Assembly (NCBI GenBank): GCA_903934195.1
Contig: CAIZMV010000026.1
Coordinates: 1 to 8,219, forward strand
Source: an uncultured Acidimicrobiaceae bacterium
Lineage (GTDB): Bacteria > Actinomycetota > Acidimicrobiia > Acidimicrobiales > Ilumatobacteraceae
DNA length: 8,219 nt
Direction of reading: 5' to 3'
Part shown: positions 1 through 5,601 of the stretch, piece after piece
Position numbering within the stretch: the first letter of the stretch is position 1
How the letters are laid out: the number at the start of each line of letters is the position of its first letter
Notes under the pieces: generated by a model
Database searches by the model: none
Told to the model about the DNA's origin: nothing
The model's input: the letters and a program-made list of their open reading frames with translations, nothing else
Program-made: the position numbers and the translations under genes

Positions 1-1
1 G

Positions 2-136
2 GGAATCGGTTTCCTATTGCTGAACTCGATGAGAGTTTTGGAATTTCAAACCACTGGCGCAATCGTGATTTCGATATTTGCAATTGTCTTGGCTATCGAA
101 CTGATTGGTAACTGGGTTCGTCAACTATTGCGGTAA
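2..136 (+). CDS. C-terminal end of a membrane permease, probably ABC type (PhnE-like), 5'-truncated by the window edge
   Basis: An open frame runs from the first bases of the window to a TAA at 134-136 and gives 44 residues beginning GIGFLLLNSMRVLEF and ending IELIGNWVRQLLR. It holds one clear hydrophobic helix (TGAIVISIFAIVLAIELIG) followed by a short basic tail. This is the usual end of a binding-protein-dependent ABC permease, and the pattern G-I-G-x-x-L-x-x-x-x-R-x-x-x-F-x-x-x-x-A followed by the last helix and an Arg-rich end resembles phosphate/phosphonate permeases of the PhnE type. Only the last helix is visible, so the substrate cannot be read here and other permease families remain possible. 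The gene converges on the coiled-coil gene with a 14-base gap, and I see no convincing terminator hairpin between them. Confidence 0.55.
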   Translation, partial: GIGFLLLNSMRVLEFQTTGAIVISIFAIVLAIELIGNWVRQLLR

Positions 137-150
137 CGCTCTAGCCACAT

Positions 151-621
151 TTACTGCAGCGAATTAATCATCAGTCCAAGAAGGCCAACCGTGACAAGTT
201 GTGACGACATGATTGCCGTAAACATCTTCCAACTCTGGTTGCGAAACCCGCGTTCCATGGTGGCGGCGATTTCAAGCTTCGTGGTCTCAACGGAGTGTTT
301 CACTTCCATGATTGACTTCTCAAGGTCGGTTCGCATCTGAAAAATCAATTGCTCTAGATCGGTTCGCGTTTTCGTAATCATTTGCTCGAGATCAGTACGA
401 GTAGCGATAGCGCTGAATTCGATGTCGTGCTTCAGCCCGACACTTTGTTCTTCAAGGTCACGCTTGAGAGAATTTCGTAATTCTTCGAGATTTTGTTTGG
501 TTACAAAATCTGTCCAAGTGATTGGCGGTAGCTGCTCCATAAGAATGTCAGCCTCCTCTGTGCCAATGACTTCACAAAGGCGAGCATGTAGGCGCCGCTT
601 GTTTTGTTCTGTAAAAGCCAA
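151..621 (-). CDS. Small membrane-anchored coiled-coil protein with hendecad repeats
   Basis: I do not recognise a named family. From the chosen start the protein has 156 residues. Residues 1-45 form a short conserved-looking head (EVIGTEEADILMEQLPPITW). Residues about 45-125 are a charged helix with no helix breakers. This includes three consecutive 11-residue units, TRTDLEQMITK, TRTDLEQLIFQ and MRTDLEKSIME (residues 74-106), the hendecad spacing of a right-handed or straight coiled coil. Residues about 133-153 (MFTAIMSSQLVTVGLLGLMI) form one C-terminal membrane anchor, so the coiled coil probably faces the cytoplasm as in tail-anchored proteins. The layout recalls CCDC90/DUF1640-type proteins, but no assignment is made. 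Start: TTG at 621 has AAGGGGG ending 5 bases upstream (627-633). A longer in-frame TTG at 648 would add nine residues but would put that ribosome site inside the coding region. It is divergent from the dehydrogenase, with the intervening DNA holding shared regulatory palindromes. Confidence 0.75.
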   Translation of the reverse strand: MAFTEQNKRRLHARLCEVIGTEEADILMEQLPPITWTDFVTKQNLEELRNSLKRDLEEQSVGLKHDIEFSAIATRTDLEQMITKTRTDLEQLIFQMRTDLEKSIMEVKHSVETTKLEIAATMERGFRNQSWKMFTAIMSSQLVTVGLLGLMINSLQ

Positions 622-684
622 AGTAGCCCCCTTAGTTGGTATCTGCAAACGATGTGTGCCCCCGGTAAGCGCCTTTGGCAGTGG

Positions 685-694
685 GTTCTAGAAC
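685..694. promoter_or_regulatory. Perfect 10-bp palindrome GTTCTAGAAC, possible operator
   Basis: GTTCTAGAAC is its own reverse complement and lies in the divergent intergenic region, about 50 bases before the dehydrogenase ATG and 64 bases behind the start of the minus-strand gene. A short palindrome of this kind could be an operator half of a larger regulatory region, but ten bases can occur by chance. The regulator is unknown. Confidence 0.3.
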
Positions 695-695
695 G

Positions 696-720
696 CACCT
701 GATTATTTGACGCACAGGTG
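696..720. promoter_or_regulatory. Inverted repeat CACCTG-N13-CAGGTG spanning the -35 region
   Basis: CACCTG (696-701) and CAGGTG (715-720) are exact reverse complements separated by 13 bases. The spacer contains the -35-like hexamer TTGACG (707-712). A protein bound to both arms would cover the promoter of the dehydrogenase gene. The arms are only six bases long, so this is a suggestion rather than a demonstrated operator. Confidence 0.3.
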
Positions 721-735
721 TTACCCGCGGGTAAG
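707..735 (+). promoter_or_regulatory. Candidate promoter of the acyl-CoA dehydrogenase gene
   Basis: TTGACG at 707-712 is a good -35 hexamer. At 16-17 bases spacing the -10 position falls on GGGTAA/GGTAAG (729-735), which is a poor match but lies inside the perfect palindrome at 721-734. Transcription would then start at or just before the ATG at 744, giving a leader of a few bases or none. Leaderless mRNAs are common in Actinobacteria, and no Shine-Dalgarno sequence is visible before this ATG, which agrees. The -10 assignment is weak. Confidence 0.35.
721..734. promoter_or_regulatory. Perfect 14-bp palindrome TTACCCGCGGGTAA, likely operator
   Basis: TTACCCG followed directly by CGGGTAA is an exact inverted repeat ending nine bases before the dehydrogenase start codon, where the -10 element or transcription start should lie. 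Operators of TetR- and GntR-family regulators are often perfect palindromes of this length at this position, and fatty-acid genes are frequently controlled by such regulators. A protein bound here would block the promoter. Which regulator binds is not known; the TetR gene at 5602-6237 is a candidate only by proximity. Confidence 0.5.
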
Positions 736-743
736 TTAGAGCC

Positions 744-1958
744 ATGGCTGATTTCTCCCTCTCCCTCAATGAAGACCAACTCCAGATCAAAGACTGGATT
801 CACCAGTTCGCTGTTGACGTAATGCGGCCGAACGCGCACGAATGGGACGAGCGTGAAGAGTTCCCATGGCCAATCGTGCAAGAAGCCGCAAAGAACGGTT
901 TGTACGGTCTTGATTTCCTCATGAGCGCAATGGCAGACCCAACCGGACTCACCATGCCAGTGGCTATTGAAGAAATGTTCTGGGGCGATGCCGGTCTTGG
1001 CATGGCAATCATGGGTTCGGGTCTTGCAGCTGCAGGAATTTCTGGCAACGGAACTCCAGAGCAGATGATGGAGTGGGTGCCACAGTGTTACGGCACACCA
1101 GATGATGTGAAGCTCGGTGCGTTCTGTGTGTCAGAACCAGATGCAGGCTCTGACGTTTCTTCATTGCGCACACGTGCCGTCTACGACGAAGCAACAGACG
1201 AATGGGTAATCAACGGAACAAAGGCATGGATCACTAACGGTGGCATTGCAAACATTCACGTTGTTGTTGCAGCAGTTGATCCAGAACTTAAAGGTCGTGG
1301 CCAAGCATCATTCGTGATTCCGCCAAACACTAAGGGTTTGTCGATGGGGCAGAAGTACAAGAAGCACGGTATTAAGGCATCGCACACATCGGAAGTTGTT
1401 CTTGATGATGTTCGCGTTCCTGGTCGTTGCCTTCTTGGCGGCAAAGAAAAGCTTGATGCAAAAATTGCACGCGCTCGCGAAGGCGGCCACTCTGCAGGTG
1501 CACAGCCAGCAATGAAAACATTCGAAGCAACTCGTCCGGCAGTGGGTGCGCAAGCACTTGGTGTTGCACGTGCTGCCTACGAATACGCACTCGATTATGC
1601 AAAAGAGCGCGTTGCTTTCGGCAAGCCAATCATCATGAACCAAGCCATTGCATTCAAACTTGCAAACATGGCCACTGAAATTGATGCATCACGTCTTCTC
1701 ATTTGGCGTGCATCTTGGTTGTCAAAGAATGGCGGCTTTAAGAACGCTGAAGGTTCAATGAGTAAGTACAAGGCATCTGAAACTGCAGTACGTGTTACTG
1801 AAGAAGCAATTCAGATTCTTGGTGGCTATGGCTACACACGCGAATACCCAGTCGAGCGCTGGCACCGTGATGCAAAGATTCACACCATCTTTGAGGGCAC
1901 TTCTGAAATTCAGCAGCTCGTGATTGCTCGTGCAATCTCCGGCCTGCGCATCGAGTAA
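744..1958 (+). CDS. Acyl-CoA dehydrogenase family flavoprotein
   Basis: This cytoplasmic FAD enzyme (404 residues, the usual family length) is expected to oxidise an acyl-CoA to the trans-2-enoyl-CoA and pass electrons to electron-transfer flavoprotein, as in beta-oxidation or branched-chain amino-acid breakdown. The N-terminal helical domain covers about residues 1-120. The beta domain contains the flavin-binding signature FCVSEPDAGSDVSS (127-140) and WITNG (162-166). The C-terminal helical domain contains ERVAFGKPI (288-296, with the Arg that usually contacts FAD) and GGYGYTREYPVERWHRDAK. The catalytic base is Glu384 in IFEGTSEIQ, the position used by medium-chain dehydrogenases. Residues about 232-262 (KEKLDAKIARAREGGHSAGA and what follows) look longer than the usual loop before the substrate-binding helix, so chain-length specificity cannot be inferred. 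The ATG at 744 has no Shine-Dalgarno sequence and may be leaderless. Its last 99 bp recur at 5432-5530. Confidence 0.92.
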   Translation: MADFSLSLNEDQLQIKDWIHQFAVDVMRPNAHEWDEREEFPWPIVQEAAKNGLYGLDFLMSAMADPTGLTMPVAIEEMFWGDAGLGMAIMGSGLAAAGISGNGTPEQMMEWVPQCYGTPDDVKLGAFCVSEPDAGSDVSSLRTRAVYDEATDEWVINGTKAWITNGGIANIHVVVAAVDPELKGRGQASFVIPPNTKGLSMGQKYKKHGIKASHTSEVVLDDVRVPGRCLLGGKEKLDAKIARAREGGHSAGAQPAMKTFEATRPAVGAQALGVARAAYEYALDYAKERVAFGKPIIMNQAIAFKLANMATEIDASRLLIWRASWLSKNGGFKNAEGSMSKYKASETAVRVTEEAIQILGGYGYTREYPVERWHRDAKIHTIFEGTSEIQQLVIARAISGLRIE

Positions 1959-1989
1959 AACCCCTGCCAGATAAGGGTTTCGGCCTTTT
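1958..1989 (+). terminator. Weak intrinsic-type terminator after the dehydrogenase gene
   Basis: AAACCC (1958-1963) pairs with GGGTTT (1975-1980) across an 11-base loop, and TTTT follows at 1986-1989. The stem begins at the last base of the stop codon. The stem is short with three A-T pairs and the T-run is brief and offset by five bases, so termination may be partial. Confidence 0.4.
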
Positions 1990-2036
1990 CTCGTCCGACT
2001 TCATCTCGTTACGAGTTGGACTAGGCCTTGCCAGTT

Positions 2037-2086
2037 TGTGACAGGGTTTGCCACATCTTGTCCCCATTTTGTGACGCCCTGTCACA
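2037..2086. repeat. Nested TGTGAC inverted repeats between the dehydrogenase and the remnant
   Basis: TGTGACAGGG (2037-2046) is the exact reverse complement of CCCTGTCACA (2077-2086), a 10-bp stem with a 30-base loop. Inside it a second TGTGAC (2070-2075) pairs with the same GTCACA (2081-2086) across five bases, so two alternative cruciforms or RNA hairpins share one arm. The inner form TGTGAC-N5-GTCACA and the following AGAA recur at 5383-5402. No T-run follows, so a terminator role is not supported. The sequence could be a recombination site, a repeated palindromic element or an operator. Confidence 0.7.
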
Positions 2087-2281
2087 GAAATTCGTGGCGC
2101 CAAAGTTGTGCTGACGGTGGTGAGTACGTCGAAGAAGATTTGTTCGATATCAAAGTCAACAGTGAAGGGCTTGAAAGCGGGGACACGCACGTTGTTTGTT
2201 GCGGTGACGCCGAAGGCCACTGCGAAAGTCAAGAAACCAACGACCGTAACCAAACGAACGAAAGTGATCGTTACGAAATAG
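2075..2281 (+). pseudogene. 3' remnant of a second secreted repeat-protein gene (Lys-rich C-terminal domain only)
   Basis: Codons from 2096 to the TAG at 2279-2281 give GAKVVLTVVSTSKKICSISK and on to TKVIVTK. This aligns without gaps to the last 61 residues of the downstream secreted protein (5034-5219), with 45 of 61 identical and the same stop codon. Similarity ends near 2094, a few bases after the palindrome, and the frame is closed by a TGA at 2072-2074, so there is no start codon, signal peptide or repeat region. The second domain cysteine is replaced (GTR instead of GTC), which fits relaxed selection, while the lack of frameshifts suggests the truncation is fairly recent. It lies on the same strand, 115 bases before the intact relative. 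Confidence 0.8.
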
Positions 2282-2376
2282 GTTCATTGACGAGAACGCA
2301 GCCACTGCAGGATTCAAGCCCAAACCACAACTCAACAGAGATCCGTCGGATATTGTTCTACCCGGAGAACTTCTCC
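2282..2376 (+). promoter_or_regulatory. Upstream region of the secreted-protein gene with a candidate -10 and a leader hairpin
   Basis: TATTGT at 2351-2356 is a TANNNT-type -10 element, with no convincing -35 at the right distance. A separate TTGACG at 2287-2292 lacks a good partner -10. GGAGAA (2364-2369) pairs perfectly with TTCTCC (2371-2376) around a single C, placing a 13-bp palindrome just after the expected transcription start and 20 bases before the ATG. It could be an operator or a leader structure. Nothing else is recognised in this stretch. Confidence 0.3.
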
Positions 2377-2396
2377 ACTTGAAATTAGGGTGCACC

Positions 2397-5219
2397 ATGG
2401 GACATATACGAAAACTGGCCCTTATGGTCTTAACTCTGGCAGTTTCTGCCATTTCGCTTTCCACGACACCCGTAGCAACAGCTGAGGTCGCCCGTATTTC
2501 TGTGGTCCCTGGCCCGAACGAATTGGTTCAGGCTATTTCTATACCCGACTCCGTGGGCACCCGTTACCTTGGTGGCAAGTTCACTGCTTTTGATTCGTGG
2601 GGCACCGGCAGTGGTGCATTGGTCGATAATCAGACCGGAACCGTCAATACATCATTCCCCGCAGTCACAGGAAGTTTCGTCGCTGCATCGGCACCCGACG
2701 GCTCAGGCGGTTTTTACATCGGCGGACTCTTCAGCACCGTTGGTGGCGTAGCCCGCAACAATCTCGCCCACATCTCATCAGATGGCACAGTCACCGGTTG
2801 GAACCCCAACATAACGGGCTTGATCATCGCAATCGCAGTATCAGGTGACACCGTGTACATCGGCGGAATTATCCAGTCCATTGGTGGCGTAGCCCGCAAC
2901 GCAAGTGTCGTAGCTGTTGACAGCACAACGGGCACGACTACCAATTGGCAACCAACCGTGACCGGTCGAGTCGACACAATCGCAGTATCGGGTGACACCG
3001 TGTACATCGGTGGACTAATAACCACCGCCGGTGGTCAACCCCGTAACAGAGCCGCAGCCATCGGCACTGACGGCACGCTCACCGATTGGAACCCCGACAC
3101 AAATGGCACTGTCAAAACAATCGCAGTCTCTGGTAACACCGTGTACATCGGCGGGGAATTCACCACCGTTAGCGGACAACCCCGCAACTATGCCGCAGCT
3201 GTTGACAGCACAACCGGCGCTCTTCACACCACCTGGAACCCCACCGTAAGCAGCACTGTCAACGCAATCGCAGTCTCTGGGAACACCGTGTACCTCGGCG
3301 GGGAATTCACCGCAGTCAGCGGACAACCCCGCAACTATGCCGCTGCCATCGGCACTGATGGCACACTCACCGCGTGGAACCCCAACACAAACGGCACTGT
3401 CCACGCGGTCGCAATGTTTGGTAACACCGTGTACCTCGGAGGAAGCTTCACCACCATCGGCGGCGTTACACGCAACCGCGCCGCAGCCATCGGCACTGAC
3501 GGCACACTCACAGGTTGGAAACCCAACACAAACGGCGGTAGCGGCCCATTCGACGGCGTCGCGTCAATTGCAGTGTTTGGCAACACCGTGTACATCGGTG
3601 GAGACTTCACCACCACTGGCGGCACCGAGCGAAACCGTGTCGCCGCAATCAACACAGACGGCACACTCACCAGTTGGAACCCCGATATAAATGGCGGTTC
3701 AAGCGTGGACGCCAGCGTCTCTACAATTGCTGTATCCGGCAATACGGTCTACATCGGTGGAGACTTCACAACCGTTGGTGGCGTTACACGCAACCAAGCT
3801 GCTGCTGTCAATACTGACGGCACACTCACCGCTTGGAACCCCGACATTGACGGAGGCGTTTTCACGATTGCGGTATCTGGCAACACCCTGTACATCGGCG
3901 GAGACTTCACCACCGTTGGCGGTGTCACACGCAACAACATTGCAGCAGTCAATACTGACGGCACACTCACCACCTGGAACCCCAACGCGAATTTCTATAT
4001 CGAAACAATCGCAGTATCAGGTGGCACCGTGTACATCGGCGGACGCTTCACCACCATCGGCGGTGTCACACGCAACTATGCCGCTGCCATCGGCACTGAT
4101 GGCACACTCACCGCGTGGAACCCCAACACAAATGCAACTGTCAACGCAATCGCAGTATCAGGTGGCACTGTGTACATCGGCGGATTCTTCGACACCGTCG
4201 GCGGCGTTACACGCAACCGTGCCGCTGCTGTCAACACTGATGGCACACTCACCACCTGGAACCCCAACACAAATGAAACTGTCAACGCAATCGCAGTTTC
4301 TGGCAACACCGTGTACATCGGCGGAATGTTCGACACTGTCGGCGGCGTTACACGCAACCGTGCCGCTGCTGTCAACACTGATGGCACACTCATCACCTGG
4401 AACCCCAACACAAATGCAACTGTCAACGCAATCGCAGTATCAGGTGGCACTGTGTACCTCGGCGGAAAATTCACCACTGTCGGTGGTGAAATACGTAGCG
4501 GACTTGCTGCTGTCAACAACACCACTGGTGCAATCGTTTCCTTGCAACTACCGCCAGCCGCGCCTGCAACTCCTGTTGCAACAGCGCTTGACGGCAAGGT
4601 TTCTGTGGCGGTGAGCAAAGGATCAACTCCTGCTGGCACACCGAGCTCGTTCACTGTGAGTGCTGTGCAAGACGGAACAAAGACATGCACGGTTTCTGGA
4701 GCTTCGGGCTCGTGCACTGTTGAGTCGCTCACAAACGGAATCAGTTACACATTTGTTGCAACTGCCAGTAACGCTGGTGGACCATCGGGAATGTCTGTCG
4801 CATCAAATGCGGTGATACCAGCGGCAGTACCCACAACAACTGTTCCTTTGGTAGTTACCACGACCACAGTTCCTACGGCAGTACCCACAACGACTGTTCC
4901 TTTGGTGGTGCCCACAACGACTGTTCCTTTGGTGGTGCCAGATGCTGTCAAAGCAGTGATACCGAAGGTGAAAAAAGGAAAGAAGATTTTATTTTCAACG
5001 ATTAACAAATCAGCAAAGATCTGGGTACCTAGTGGCGCGAAAGTTGTACTAACTGTGGCGAGTAGTTCGAAGAAGATTTGTTCAGCATCAAAGACAACAG
5101 TGAAAGCGCTTGCCATTGGCACGTGTTCACTGTCTGTTGCGATGACGCCGCGTGCGACAGCGAAAGTGAAGAAACCGAAGACCGTTGTTATAAAAACGAA
5201 AGTTATCGTTACAAAATAG
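2397..5219 (+). CDS. Secreted 14-repeat beta-propeller-like protein with Fn3-like and Lys-rich C-terminal domains
   Basis: The product has 940 residues. Residues 1-29 form a Sec signal peptide: basic MGHIRK, hydrophobic LALMVLTLAVSAISL, and a signal peptidase I site after PVATA. Residues 54-718 hold 14 repeats of about 47 residues with core NTVYIGGDFTTVGGVTRN then AAAVNTDGTLTAWNPNTNGT. This pattern resembles delta-60/DUF5122 propeller repeats, and fourteen units would suit two seven-bladed propellers. Residues about 719-805 look like an Fn3 domain with a probable disulphide (TCTVSGASGSC). Residues 811-846 are a V-P-T-T-T-V-P linker, and residues about 850-940 form a Lys-rich beta domain with two cysteines (KIC, GTC). 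Start: ATG at 2397 has AGGG at 2387-2390; an in-frame TTG at 2379 would only add six residues before the signal peptide. It has no sortase motif or membrane anchor, so attachment, if any, probably uses the C-terminal domain. A surface or extracellular binding or structural role is likely; the ligand is unknown. Confidence 0.85.
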   Translation: MGHIRKLALMVLTLAVSAISLSTTPVATAEVARISVVPGPNELVQAISIPDSVGTRYLGGKFTAFDSWGTGSGALVDNQTGTVNTSFPAVTGSFVAASAPDGSGGFYIGGLFSTVGGVARNNLAHISSDGTVTGWNPNITGLIIAIAVSGDTVYIGGIIQSIGGVARNASVVAVDSTTGTTTNWQPTVTGRVDTIAVSGDTVYIGGLITTAGGQPRNRAAAIGTDGTLTDWNPDTNGTVKTIAVSGNTVYIGGEFTTVSGQPRNYAAAVDSTTGALHTTWNPTVSSTVNAIAVSGNTVYLGGEFTAVSGQPRNYAAAIGTDGTLTAWNPNTNGTVHAVAMFGNTVYLGGSFTTIGGVTRNRAAAIGTDGTLTGWKPNTNGGSGPFDGVASIAVFGNTVYIGGDFTTTGGTERNRVAAINTDGTLTSWNPDINGGSSVDASVSTIAVSGNTVYIGGDFTTVGGVTRNQAAAVNTDGTLTAWNPDIDGGVFTIAVSGNTLYIGGDFTTVGGVTRNNIAAVNTDGTLTTWNPNANFYIETIAVSGGTVYIGGRFTTIGGVTRNYAAAIGTDGTLTAWNPNTNATVNAIAVSGGTVYIGGFFDTVGGVTRNRAAAVNTDGTLTTWNPNTNETVNAIAVSGNTVYIGGMFDTVGGVTRNRAAAVNTDGTLITWNPNTNATVNAIAVSGGTVYLGGKFTTVGGEIRSGLAAVNNTTGAIVSLQLPPAAPATPVATALDGKVSVAVSKGSTPAGTPSSFTVSAVQDGTKTCTVSGASGSCTVESLTNGISYTFVATASNAGGPSGMSVASNAVIPAAVPTTTVPLVVTTTTVPTAVPTTTVPLVVPTTTVPLVVPDAVKAVIPKVKKGKKILFSTINKSAKIWVPSGAKVVLTVASSSKKICSASKTTVKALAIGTCSLSVAMTPRATAKVKKPKTVVIKTKVIVTK
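2556..4550 (+). repeat. Fourteen coding tandem repeats of about 141 bp
   Basis: Each unit opens near an N/D/G-T-V-Y-I/L-G-G codon block and most are 141 bp (47 codons). A few are longer at one loop, for example the two units whose NTVY blocks lie near 3424 and 3580. The last units are the most alike: 4197-4251 is identical to 4338-4392 (shift 141 bp), and 4116-4175 is identical over 60 bases to 4398-4457 (shift 282 bp, two units). This points to recent unequal exchange or gene conversion at the 3' end of the array. The first two units are the most divergent. Because the period is a multiple of three, other frames also stay open for long stretches; those are not genes. Confidence 0.9.
4827..4934 (+). 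repeat. Four tandem 27-bp repeats encoding VPTTTVPLV
   Basis: Four in-frame nine-codon units read VPTTTVPLV, VTTTTVPTA, VPTTTVPLV and VPTTTVPLV. The last two are nearly identical in DNA, differing in the first codon (GTA against GTG). The Pro/Thr/Val composition suits an extended, protease-resistant linker between the Fn3-like domain and the C-terminal domain, and the threonines are plausible glycosylation sites. The copy number may vary between strains through slippage. Confidence 0.85.
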
Positions 5220-5381
5220 GTTCCCCGGAATAGCTCATTTCTGAGATCATCGCGCAACAATGATGAGTGTGCACCGTCTCGCTGTCGACGAGGAAACTCA
5301 TAGAGTGGAGTCAATTCACAACATGATTTCGGACTGCGTCGTCGCACATTGATCACTGGATCACCAGGCCGTGGCTCGCTT
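5220..5381. other. Gene-free stretch after the secreted-protein gene
   Basis: No gene is visible. The first bases after the stop codon (GGTTC) match those after the remnant's stop at 2281, then similarity ends. Small inverted repeats occur: TCATC...GATGA near 5248-5267 and TGATC-ACTG-GATCA at 5350-5363. None has a T-run, so no intrinsic terminator for the secreted-protein gene can be called. Confidence 0.4.
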
Positions 5382-5400
5382 CTGTGACGGACTGTCACAG
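5382..5400. repeat. 19-bp palindrome CTGTGACGGACTGTCACAG, second copy of the element at 2070
   Basis: CTGTGAC and GTCACAG are exact 7-bp inverted arms around GGACT. The sequence TGTGACGNNCTGTCACAGAA is shared with 2070-2089, including the two bases after the right arm. In both places a truncated gene tail begins within about ten bases downstream. Its left part, CTGTGACGGA, occurs again at 5600-5609 across the start codon of the TetR gene, so an operator role for that regulator is an alternative to a recombination role. Confidence 0.7.
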
Positions 5401-5408
5401 AATCTGAA

Positions 5409-5530
5409 TCGAAACCCAGTCATCACTCGGCTGGCACCGTGATGCAAAGATTCACACCATCTTCGAGGGCACTTCTGAGATTCAGCAGCTGGTCATTGCA
5501 CGTGCAATCTCTGGCCTACGTATCGAATAA
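5409..5530 (+). pseudogene. 3' remnant of a second acyl-CoA dehydrogenase gene
   Basis: From the TGG at 5432 to the TAA at 5528-5530 the frame reads WHRDAKIHTIFEGTSEIQ and on to GLRIE. All 32 residues are identical to the end of the intact enzyme at 744-1958, including the catalytic Glu. The DNA differs at nine third positions. Weak similarity continues upstream to about 5409 (AACCCAGTC, matching the intact TACCCAGTC) but with a 1-base loss and about 4 extra bases, so the frame is broken there and nothing of the first 370 or so residues survives. The purely synonymous divergence means this tail belonged to a working gene until recently. It precedes the TetR gene by 71 bases on the same strand. 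Confidence 0.85.
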
Positions 5531-5601
5531 CTCAGTTTTGTTGCAGCACTAGGTCCTGGCGGCGTCGCTCGGGTGAGGGTTACTGTGCTTGACTAGAGCC
5601 T

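Larger units (their letters stand above)
1860..5530. mobile_element. Candidate cassette or island bounded by 99-bp direct repeats of a gene 3' end
   Basis: The 99 bp from the Trp codon to the stop of the dehydrogenase (1860-1958) recur at 5432-5530 with nine substitutions and no gaps. All nine differences are synonymous. The DNA between the copies holds only the secreted-protein gene, a remnant of its paralogue and two copies of one palindrome. Elements that integrate at the 3' end of a gene and restore its reading frame leave exactly this arrangement, with the displaced original 3' end at the far side. No integrase is present in the 3.5 kb, so if the island is mobile it would depend on an enzyme in trans, homologous recombination, or a lost gene. 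Tandem duplication followed by two deletions explains the data as well. Confidence 0.35.

Noticed and set aside
2070..2086. CRP/FNR-type binding site (TGTGA...TCACA), also at 5383-5399
   Set aside because: CRP sites have six bases between TGTGA and TCACA. Both copies here have seven, and both stand beside gene fragments rather than at clear promoters.
2038..2382. Open reading frame of 114 codons over the intergenic region
   Set aside because: It overlaps the fossil tail in a different frame, has no ribosome site and gives a compositionally odd product. The homologous frame explains this DNA.
2379..2396. TTG at 2379 as the start of the secreted-protein gene
   Set aside because: It would place MKLGCT before a complete signal peptide. 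ATG at 2397 has AGGG at suitable spacing.
2556..4550. CRISPR-like regular repeats
   Set aside because: The repeats are 141 bp, contiguous and in frame with conserved protein sequence. There are no short repeats with unique spacers.
3691..4614. 307-codon open frame in another plus-strand frame, and several long minus-strand frames, within the secreted-protein gene
   Set aside because: The repeat period is a multiple of three, so a frame free of stops in one unit stays free in all. The products are low-complexity shadows, while the main frame has a signal peptide and a family pattern.
5382..5400. Intrinsic terminator for the secreted-protein gene
   Set aside because: The stem is 163 bases beyond the stop codon and no T-run follows on either strand.
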